The notes under the pieces are model-generated. The model did no database searches. It saw nothing but the letters and a program-made list of their open reading frames with translations, and had not been told where the DNA came from. From Charina bottae (taxonomy: Eukaryota > Chordata > Lepidosauria > Squamata > Charinaidae), in NCBI GenBank assembly GCA_023362775.1, contig JALMGJ010000002.1, positions 72,827,414 through 72,891,413 on the forward strand: a stretch of DNA of 64,000 nucleotides, written 5' to 3'. Below are positions 59,401 to 64,000 of the stretch, piece by piece; the stretch's first letter is position 1, and each line of letters opens with the position of its first letter. The translations under genes were made by a program, and so were the position numbers.

Positions 59401-59960
59401 ATGGTGGCTCAGCGGGTAAGACGCCAGGCTTGTCGATTGGAAGATCGCAAGTTCGGAGGTTCGAATCCCTAGCCCTGCGTGACGGAGTGAGCTCCCGCAC
59501 TAGCCCCAGCTCTTGCCAACCTAGCAATTTGAAAGCATGCAAATGCAAGTAGATGAATAGGTACCATTTCGGTGGGTAGGTAACAGTGTTCCGCGTGCGT
59601 CATGCCGGCCACATGACTGAGGAAGCGTCTTCGGACAACGCTGGCTCTTCGGCTAACAAATGGAGATGAGCACCGGCCTCTAGAGTCAGACACGACTGGA
59701 CAAATGTGCAGGGGGAACCTTTACCTTTTTATCTAAATGAAATGGCTCCTGAGGAGAAAGATTTTAAAAAGGAAAGAAGACTGAGAGCTGATCCACACTT
59801 TCTGCTTGGCCCATTGGCAGTAGAAGCCACTTACCACTTCCTGAGTCTGGGAACGGATGACGTCATCCTCCTCCCATCTCCAGCCCAATGAAAATGCACC
59901 CTGCCCTGGGTTTTCCAGCTTTGATTCTAATCTGCCTTGGCTGACCCCAGCTGTCTTAAA
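36887..59960 (-). CDS. SLC26A6: SLC26A6, anion exchanger with STAS domain
   Basis: Nineteen coding exons between 58900 and 36899, after a candidate 5'-UTR exon, join in phase into 739 codons. Human isoforms are near 740-760 residues. SLC26A6 exchanges chloride, bicarbonate, oxalate and sulfate at apical membranes. Seen here are the sulfate-transporter signature region ([20 protein letters not shown]), two N-glycosylation sequons (NKT, NET) in the extracellular loop, [16 protein letters not shown], the conserved Glu in [15 protein letters not shown], and a C-terminal STAS domain ([12 protein letters not shown] then [20 protein letters not shown]). These fit A6 better than A3, A4 or A5, and the UQCRC1 neighbour agrees. 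The C-terminal TRL PDZ ligand of mammals was not found. Exon 20 either reads through to TAG at 36887 (742 aa) or splices to an unseen last exon. Confidence 0.92.
36899..37035 (-). CDS. SLC26A6: SLC26A6 exon 20
   Basis: It reads [20 protein letters not shown], then [20 protein letters not shown] and QQIDT, the end of STAS. After ACT there is a usable GTAAGC donor. Read-through would add V-S-S and stop at 36887. Confidence 0.93.
37719..39405 (+). mobile_element. RTE/Proto2-like LINE with open RT frame
   Basis: It is flanked by a 12-bp duplication ATTTGTAGCCCA (37707-37718 and 39406-39417). A 5'-UTR-like start (CTGGATCGTCACCTTGTTGT) joins directly to the RT, so the endonuclease is missing. An open frame of 530 codons from 37762 (first ATG 37771) holds [59 protein letters not shown], and a C-terminal CCHC/H-type finger [20 protein letters not shown]. 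Assignment to Proto2 rather than another RTE clade is from memory and unconfirmed. It lies in the SLC26A6 intron between exons 19 and 20. Confidence 0.85.
39600..39654 (-). CDS. SLC26A6: SLC26A6 exon 19
   Basis: It is a 55-base exon ([18 protein letters not shown]). Its last base makes Gly with exon 20. It lies 183 bases from the Proto2-like LINE insertion. The acceptor is CTGCAG and the donor GTAAGA. Confidence 0.93.
40720..40920 (-). CDS. SLC26A6: SLC26A6 exon 18
   Basis: It has 67 codons. An acidic and proline-rich variable stretch is followed by STAS core [20 protein letters not shown] then [11 protein letters not shown]. The acceptor is TTGCAG after a long pyrimidine tract. The donor is GTAAGG. 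Confidence 0.95.
41755..42165 (+). mobile_element. L3/CR1-type LINE 3' end
   Basis: Open frame with [20 protein letters not shown] then [20 protein letters not shown]. The tail is AAAATAAATAAATAA. It lies in SLC26A6 intron 17, antisense to the gene. Confidence 0.85.
42511..42579 (-). CDS. SLC26A6: SLC26A6 exon 17
   Basis: It has 23 codons ([20 protein letters not shown] then KSQ) in the variable STAS insertion, where conservation is low. It is supported by phase and sites (AACAG acceptor, GTATTG donor) more than by similarity. Confidence 0.72.
43246..43329 (-). CDS. SLC26A6: SLC26A6 exon 16
   Basis: It has 28 codons ([20 protein letters not shown] then KKDNKEAK). It is the Lys-rich insertion inside STAS. 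The acceptor is TATAG and the donor is the weaker GTACAC. Confidence 0.88.
43396..43507. mobile_element. short inverted-repeat element (MITE-like)
   Basis: Ends AGGGTATGGTCAAAAAGTCA and TGACTTTTTTGATCATACCC are inverted copies of about 24 bp with two mismatches, 112 bp apart. The family is unknown. Lies in SLC26A6 intron 15. Confidence 0.55.
44118..44865 (+). mobile_element. non-autonomous Helitron candidate
   Basis: It begins TC after an A (TCAATATACTACTAAAACTC) and ends in CTAA before a T. A hairpin TGACCC-AAA-GGGTCA (44839-44853) lies eight bases before the CTAA. These three signs (5' TC, 3' hairpin, CTRR, A|T insertion) define Helitron ends. No Rep/helicase is present. The GC-richer interior (44260-44800) may be captured host sequence. 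Confidence 0.65.
45736..45828 (-). CDS. SLC26A6: SLC26A6 exon 15
   Basis: It has 31 codons ([20 protein letters not shown] then [11 protein letters not shown]), the first STAS strands. The acceptor is CCCCAG and the donor GTGAGA. Confidence 0.95.
46300..46612 (+). mobile_element. L3/CR1-type LINE 3' end
   Basis: Frame with [20 protein letters not shown] then [16 protein letters not shown]. The usual AAATAAATA tail follows. Antisense to SLC26A6, intron 14. Confidence 0.8.
46672..46741 (-). CDS. SLC26A6: SLC26A6 exon 14
   Basis: It is a 70-base exon ([20 protein letters not shown] then YHK). PHYS.LGQV..T.IY.D..EY marks the linker into the STAS domain. The donor is GTAAGT. Confidence 0.95.
47583..47689 (-). 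CDS. SLC26A6: SLC26A6 exon 13
   Basis: It is a 107-base exon ([20 protein letters not shown] then [15 protein letters not shown]), the last membrane segments. The Met codon splits AT|G into exon 14. The donor is GTGAGT. Confidence 0.95.
48180..48710 (+). mobile_element. L3-type LINE fragment with ATC microsatellite tail
   Basis: An L3-like 3' region (TTGTGAGCCGCCCAGAGTTG) ends in an ATC repeat at about 48653-48707. The frame encoding runs of His or Ile is only this repeat. Confidence 0.8.
49509..49604 (-). CDS. SLC26A6: SLC26A6 exon 12
   Basis: It has 32 codons ([20 protein letters not shown] then [12 protein letters not shown]). AVLAAI.IV.LKGM matches the family. The donor is GTAAGT. Confidence 0.96.
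49844..49921 (-). CDS. SLC26A6: SLC26A6 exon 11
   Basis: It has 26 codons ([20 protein letters not shown] then FRELPK), a transmembrane segment. The acceptor is CTGCAG and the donor GTATGT. Confidence 0.95.
50060..50115 (+). other. 5S rRNA-like fragment
   Basis: ACAGGGTCGGGCCTGGTTAT then TACATGGATGGGAGACC match the internal promoter region of 5S rRNA (residues about 60-95) with few changes. It is not a full gene. It may be a 5S-derived SINE head, as it lies shortly before CR1 sequence. Confidence 0.7.
50160..51025 (+). mobile_element. CR1 LINE 3' part
   Basis: Reads AACATGGGTTTATCAAGAAC, then ends AATTGATTCCTGCACTGGAG and TTATGATACTATGACTGG, the usual CR1 3' end. Untranslatable because of stops. 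Lies in SLC26A6 intron 10. Confidence 0.8.
51755..51868 (-). CDS. SLC26A6: SLC26A6 exon 10
   Basis: It has 38 codons ([20 protein letters not shown] then [18 protein letters not shown]). It holds the conserved SRS..QE..GG.SQ motif. The acceptor is TTGCAG and the donor GTAAAC. Confidence 0.97.
52087..52234 (-). CDS. SLC26A6: SLC26A6 exon 9
   Basis: It is a 148-base exon ([20 protein letters not shown] then [20 protein letters not shown] and HGYSVDSSQ). ISLGK.FA..HGY.VDS.QE spans into exon 10. Confidence 0.96.
52481..52563 (-). CDS. SLC26A6: SLC26A6 exon 8
   Basis: It is an 83-base exon, [20 protein letters not shown] then VVGDIPKG. Its phase matches the flanking exons. The acceptor is TTTTCAG and the donor GTGAGT. 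Confidence 0.93.
52895..52970 (-). mobile_element. hAT-like end fragment
   Basis: AATTCTGGGAGTTGAAGTCC then AGGGTTGAGAAACGCTGG, a common lizard hAT-type end in reverse. Confidence 0.5.
53101..53131. repeat. AAC microsatellite
   Basis: An uninterrupted ACA/CAA run in SLC26A6 intron 7. Confidence 0.85.
53318..53456. repeat. L3 tail with TATC microsatellite
   Basis: The L3 end CCTTGTGTGAGTTGGGCGGC runs into TATC repeats at about 53369-53456. Confidence 0.85.
54312..54464 (-). CDS. SLC26A6: SLC26A6 exon 7
   Basis: It has 51 codons ([20 protein letters not shown] then [20 protein letters not shown] and [11 protein letters not shown]). It includes the Glu conserved across the family in the PIPxELL motif. 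Confidence 0.96.
54555..54719 (-). CDS. SLC26A6: SLC26A6 exon 6
   Basis: It has 55 codons in phase 0 ([20 protein letters not shown] then [20 protein letters not shown]). [14 protein letters not shown] is an SLC26 hallmark. The acceptor is TTTTAG and the donor GTAAGT. Confidence 0.97.
55346..55521 (-). CDS. SLC26A6: SLC26A6 exon 5
   Basis: It is a 176-base exon ([18 protein letters not shown], then an extracellular loop with NKT and NET glycosylation sequons, then [20 protein letters not shown]). The donor is GTAAGT. Confidence 0.95.
56192..56302 (-). CDS. SLC26A6: SLC26A6 exon 4
   Basis: It is a 111-base exon with the sulfate-transporter signature ([20 protein letters not shown] then [16 protein letters not shown]). 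The acceptor is TCCAAG and the donor GTAAGC. Confidence 0.96.
57769..57908 (-). CDS. SLC26A6: SLC26A6 exon 3
   Basis: It reads [20 protein letters not shown], then [20 protein letters not shown] and IMHLPQ. LP.L.WLPRYPV.DWLLGD..SG.SVAIM.LPQG is the N-terminal SLC26 signature, start of TM1. The acceptor is TTCCAG and the donor GTATGT. Confidence 0.96.
57938..58250 (-). mobile_element. L3/CR1-type LINE 3' end
   Basis: The reverse reading has the same end as 33540 (ATATCACCGCCCATCTCCCT), then AATCTGTTCCATGCCATGAG. In SLC26A6 intron 2. Confidence 0.75.
58764..58944 (-). CDS. SLC26A6: SLC26A6 exon 2 (start codon)
   Basis: The acceptor is CTCCCTAG and the donor GTGAAG. The ATG at 58900 opens [18 protein letters not shown], then [10 protein letters not shown]. 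The frame is open back to the acceptor, so an upstream start in exon 1 cannot be excluded. The last codon is split (AG|A) into exon 3. Confidence 0.78.
59005..59225 (+). mobile_element. L3/CR1-like LINE tail
   Basis: AAAACTTGGAAGTTGGTGGA and ACCCAGAGTTGCCATTGCAA with an AATAAATA end, parallel to other L3 tails here. Confidence 0.55.
59395..59730 (+). mobile_element. Sauria-type SINE, full length with TSD
   Basis: It has an 11-bp duplication ATCTAAATGAA (59384-59394 and 59731-59741), a tRNA-like head GGTGGCTCAGCGGGTAAGAC with a B box, and the tail ACCTTTACC. It lies between the candidate SLC26A6 exon 1 and exon 2. Confidence 0.92.
59835..59900 (-). promoter_or_regulatory. SLC26A6: SLC26A6 candidate first (noncoding) exon and promoter with CRE
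   Basis: A strong donor GTAAGT at 59834-59829 follows GAAGTG. TGACGTCA, the full CRE/ATF palindrome, lies at 59858-59865. Short ATGs in this exon are stopped soon in the exon or in exon 2, so translation probably starts in exon 2. The 5' boundary is a guess. Confidence 0.45.
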
Positions 59961-59999
59961 CCCTTCAGAGAAGATGGTCTTTGTTCCATTCTAGTGGCA

Positions 60000-60690
60000 G
60001 CCCCAGCTCCAAGTGGCTGCAGTGCTTGGCATGCCCCCTCCTAGTCTGTGACTGGTCGCTGCAACCTTTCCATCTCCCAATGGGCACCCTTTGCGTTTCT
60101 GCCCAAGTTGGGTGAGGCACATTCTCCTTGCTTTCCCACCCCCTGCCCTTCCATGTCCTTCATTTTATTATGTTTAAGAAACATCTGTAAATTGCAACAT
60201 AGGGACATTGCTACTTTTGTTTCTATGAAGCTTAACTACCAGGTCTTCCATGCCACAAAGTTTACTTGGACCTACAGAGGATCATAGGAAGGAAAGTATA
60301 ACCTATTATCCTGTTGCTTTGACTACTGTAGCATCAGAACAACAATGCTGTAATAAAGGGAAAAAATAAAAAGTAAGGGTCTGTTTTAGTGTCAAAGGAG
60401 ATAAAGAGGGAAGGGGATGTGGAGACATCTTTGTGTACAAGCATCTGGAAAAGCAAAGGAAAGGCACATGGACTAACTGTAAGGGAACAGTCCCTAAAAA
60501 GAAAAGGCAGGCACTGGTAGGCCAGTCCATACAGGAACCAGCCAGTGAGGCTTCCCTTCCCTGCATGGATGGGAAGGGCAAGAAGCAGGGGAATGACCAA
60601 TCAGGTCCTGCAGTAGCCATAATCTGGACTGAGCATCAGCCTGGCCCTGTTGCCAACCCACTGCAACCCAAGCTGGAATTTCTGAAGTTG
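60000..60690. other. upstream of SLC26A6, unassigned
   Basis: Open frames here are short and lack support. No exon of the next gene (CELSR3 in human) was recognised. Confidence 0.4.
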
Positions 60691-60719
60691 ACCTAAGCAG
60701 AAGGGCAAGTAGGGTCTGT

Positions 60720-60865
60720 GTCACCTGGGGAAAACGTGGATTCTGCGCCCCCCCCCCAGGAAACATTCAGTATACAAATACTATTTTGTCATTTTGGCGC
60801 CCACCCTAGTGCGGTGCCCGGGGCACATGCCCTGCTTGCCTCCCCCTAGTTGCGGCCCTGGACCT
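60720..60865. mobile_element. DNA-transposon end fragment
   Basis: GCGGTGCCCGGGGCACATGC then CCCCCTAGTTGCGGCCCTGG. Read in reverse it starts CAGGGCCGCAACTAGGGGG, a hAT-like terminus. No partner end or TSD was found. Confidence 0.45.
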
Positions 60866-60947
60866 AAGAAACAGCTGGAAGCAGCAAGGGAGGCAAGCAG
60901 CTTAGATTGCAGTGTAGAATTGCCCAGAGCAGACACTTTGGGACTTC

Positions 60948-61024
60948 CTTCCTTCCTTCCTTCCTTCCTTCCTTCCTTCCTTCCTTCCTTCCTTCCTTCC
61001 TTCCTTCCTTCCTTCCTTCCTTCC
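60948..61024. repeat. TTCC microsatellite
   Basis: About 19 repeats of CCTT. The long open frames on both strands here (LPSF and EGRK runs) come from it. Confidence 0.95.
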
Positions 61025-61859
61025 CTACTCCAAACACACAGACATCTGCAGAGAAGAATAGAAGGGCATTACTGCCTGTAACAAATAAATTTGAGTAGTA
61101 CATTATGCCACACTTGGGAGCATAAAACCCTTTTTACAGCAGAAGATTGGGAAAGAGAAAGTTTCTGTGTCAATCAGGTTGGCTACGGTTTATGACAGAA
61201 ATAATTCTCAGTTGTAGTCTACAACTGTGTAACTCAGATGATTGCAGAGGAAGACCCATGGATTCGTCTGGTAGCATGTGGACTAGGATATTATGACTCA
61301 CTCGTGTTGAACTGGTTTTTTGAAGAAGTCTTTGGTAGAATAAAAGATGTTACATGCTGCAGTTTACTTTTAGGTGGTTTCTATAAATAAGCAGTTGTTC
61401 TACAGCAAGATGCCTTACTAGTGATCCTAGATCTGACTTTCTTTGGGATGAAGAACCACCAGCACCACCAGCACCCACCATATGGCAGCCCAGGGCATTG
61501 GCAGAGATCTCCTTTGGTGCTCAGGGTGAGAGCTTGGCTTGGAGGGGAGGGAGGTAAGAGCAGGCTAATTCCCACCAGTCCTGCACTGAGACACTGAGGT
61601 TTCTTTCTTTCTCTCTCTTAAAGGGGATGCAATGGAAACCAACTGCTTCTGGGAACTAAATGCCATCTAAAGGAAGACCGTGGCATGGCAGAAAAGACAA
61701 ATAACTACTGTAAATGCATAGACTGTGGACTTTTAGGCCACCTTTGTTTTCAAACTTGCCCTGGGCATTTCAGGACCTAGGCAAGTGGAACTATGAAAAA
61801 GGAGCACAAGCTGCAGGTATAGGAAGTCCCTAGTAGCCCCCCAAGGCACAAGTTCTTAA

Positions 61860-61912
61860 TGCCAAAAGGATCAGCTGCTGGGTGGTGGTGGTGGTGGTGG
61901 TGGTGGTGGAGC
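61860..61912. repeat. GGT microsatellite
   Basis: A run of GGT at about 61880-61909. It gives the poly-Pro frame on the minus strand. Confidence 0.85.
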
Positions 61913-62603
61913 CTGATAGTGAATGGGGTCAGAGCTGGCCGGTGGAAGGCATTTAACTTTTTTCTGCCCTGCTGAGGACCTGAGGGAAAAACGCTCTCTT
62001 GAAATTAGAGTTTGGTTTGGAGGGACATTTTCCACGGACACCAGCTTCAGAATTCTACCCGAAGCAAACATCAACTTCAGAAGAGAGATTTTCCTCTGAC
62101 CCAAGCAAGGAAAGAATGTATCATCAGATCCTAACTGGGGTCCCAGTTAATATTCTGGTCTCATTACTTATTACCTTCCAAGCTGAGATGCATTTTATAT
62201 GCATTCCTGCAGCTACATGGAGTTTGACCAGATCCATGAACCAGAAGGGGAAGACTGATATGACCAAGCACCATAGAAATCAGGGGAGAAAAATCATTTT
62301 GAACATTAAGAGAGGCAAACATCTCCCTTTGAAGATGCAACCATATGGCAAAAAAACCCAAAAAAGCACCCTTGCCATAATTCTTGCAGTGCATAGAATT
62401 TTATTGTATCCCCTCTGGGCAACTTTCTTTTAAACACATTGATCATGGCTTCTGAACCCATCAAAACCTAATTGATGAGGTCATCCTATAGAGCCCTTTC
62501 ACCTGACCAATAGGTTCTATGAGGAGGCAGATGTCACAGCAGCCTGGTCCCTTTCCCTTCAGGAGCTGTTTCTACCACCCAATCTCTTCTGCATCCCATA
62601 AGG

Positions 62604-62850
62604 CAGAGCTTTCCAAACTGTGTGTCGCGACACGTTAGTGTGTCGGCTGCAGTGTGTAGGTGTCTCGTGCGAACATAACGAGAAACCTCTGAGTCGGATG
62701 CTCAGAGCCTCAAGCGCCTTGCCACTGCTGCCTCTGAGCCCTGCCAGGATTCCGCACAGGTCCTAGTGCCTGCCTTGTGCCTTGCTGCCTCCAAACCTGC
62801 TGTGATTCCGCCCAGGTCCTAGTGCCTGCCTTGTGCCCTGCTGTAAGAGG
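62604..62850. mobile_element. hAT element, second copy, with local duplication
   Basis: The start CAGAGCTTTCCAAACTGTGT and GTCGCGACACGTTAGTGTGT match the copy at 11305. An internal segment (CAGGTCCTAGTGCCTGCCTT, preceded by GATTCCGC) occurs twice, near 62759 and 62813. The right end is not clear. Confidence 0.6.
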
Positions 62851-64000
62851 AGAGCTCTGTTTCAGAGGTATATGGTTAGTTTAAACTTCCCAGCTCAGTC
62901 CTATCTATGCGTCTTGGCCATGCAAGCTGGGAATTCTAGGAAGTAACGAAGGACATTTGGAAGATGGTTGGGATAATTGCTCCCAGACTGTTTTCAGAAT
63001 CTTTACAGCCTAACCTGGGTTGCCTTCAATAGCAGCATGAACCATCATTATGGTCATCAGTAAATATGTCAAAAGGAATAGAAGATGGTTAGATGAAGAG
63101 ATTTTCCTCTCGTTAGCTTCTTCCCCTTTTTCCCCATAATAATTATCAGTCAAGAGTAGAAAAATCTGCCAGCAGTCTTTTTTTTTTTTGATGAGAAAAA
63201 ACGGATTTTATTTTTTCTCACTAAAAATATGCTCAGTTATTGTCTAGTCTTGGGTGGCTTTTGATTCTCTTAAATATGTATAAACATGACTGCAAATCAA
63301 TAAACCCACTTCCTTTCTCAAAACACATGCAGCTGCACTCATAAAAATGCAGGTCTTTGTATGTTGACAGAAGCACCATCAGGGTCCAACTATTCTCTAT
63401 CAGACTGCCTAGCTCTTGGGGGTTTACAGATGTTATCCTTATTACAAAAACTGGGAAATACATTATCTCTTGCTGCCTTGTTGACTCCAATAGTTGAGTC
63501 AATAAGGCTGTACCCACACTGCACTTTTCTCTCTCTCTCTCTCATGGTCAACAAGCCAAGTTTTTTTACATCACTTAGAAATTACCAAATTTAGCTGTTC
63601 TGCTCTAAGAACCTTCACAGGAGGAGGGTGGTTTTACATCACGTATGCTGGGGCTATATTATCTGAGGGTACATGCTATCCAGACCCTTGGGCATTGTCT
63701 CTGATTTGGTTTCTATTGATTCTTTTTACCTAATACAAGAGCTGGAATGATCTCCAGCTTTCTTAATGTAGGATGTAAGATTGCTCATTGATCTATCTCT
63801 TGTTTCCACTTACCAAAAGATCCGCATATTTCACTAAGGGATAGGATTTTGACTGGAAACAATTTTCACTTTAATAGCTGGATTTATATTTTGAAAAATG
63901 GGAAGCCACTAATTATTTGCTTACTTCTATGCAGGAAGCTGAGGAAGACAGTTCATGCTGCTACCTGTCACTTTTGTACTTGGGCAGATTGAATTTTCTT
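62850..64000. other. end of window, nothing recognised
   Basis: The segment is A/T-rich with a poly(T) tract at 63178-63190. No exon or element could be assigned. Confidence 0.4.

Noticed and set aside
60794..61103. Open frames with LPSF or EGRK repeats
   Set aside because: They come from the TTCC microsatellite.
61999..62433. 144-codon plus open frame
   Set aside because: It has no recognisable domain, the composition is ordinary for noncoding DNA, and no splice sites of a nearby gene match.

Overview
This window is vertebrate nuclear DNA, most likely from a squamate reptile. Sauria-type SINEs (tRNA-like head, tail ending in ACCTTTACCTTT), BovB/RTE LINEs, L3/CR1 LINEs with ATC or TATC tails, L1, Penelope-like elements and hAT/Tc1 transposons occur together. 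Two multi-exon host genes lie on the minus strand with consistent splice phases. There are no prokaryotic features. The species cannot be fixed from sequence alone.

Right to left (5' to 3' on the minus strand), the first host gene is SLC26A6, an apical anion exchanger. It has a candidate 5'-UTR exon ending at 59835, a start codon at 58900, and 19 coding exons down to 36899. These join in phase into 739 codons, with a STAS domain encoded by exons 18-20. The second gene is UQCRC1 (core 1 subunit of the cytochrome bc1 complex). Its ATG is at 20272 and nine coding exons run down to 876; the last exons lie beyond position 1. The order and strand match the SLC26A6-UQCRC1 neighbourhood of human 3p21.31. 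The UQCRC1 promoter shows NRF-1-, YY1- and Sp1-type sites, as expected for a nuclear OXPHOS gene. A perfect CRE palindrome lies in the SLC26A6 first-exon region.

Most of the rest is transposon-derived, and many copies carry clean target-site duplications (TSDs). At about 1860-5455 a BovB carries a Tc1 element that carries a Penelope remnant. At 8628-9166 an L1 end lies 28 bases from a UQCRC1 splice donor. At 12440-14630 an L3 LINE is split by a solo LTR. At 22051-22773 there is a gammaretrovirus-like solo LTR. At 25040-29210 a BovB contains an L1 that contains a GC-rich hAT with an inverted-repeat array. At 29549-30297 is a Penelope-like element with a GIY-YIG endonuclease fragment and a hammerhead ribozyme motif. 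At 32607-32785 is a palindromic insertion with a second hammerhead-like core. At 33510-36735 is a nearly complete L3 LINE. At 37719-39405 is an internally deleted RTE/Proto2-like LINE with a long open RT frame. At 44118-44865 is a candidate Helitron.

The most unusual structures are the hAT with an inverted-repeat array and promoter-like content, the two hammerhead-type motifs, the Proto2-like LINE with an open 530-codon frame, and the Helitron candidate. The 60.0-64.0 kb end holds microsatellites and DNA-transposon fragments, with no exon I could recognise.
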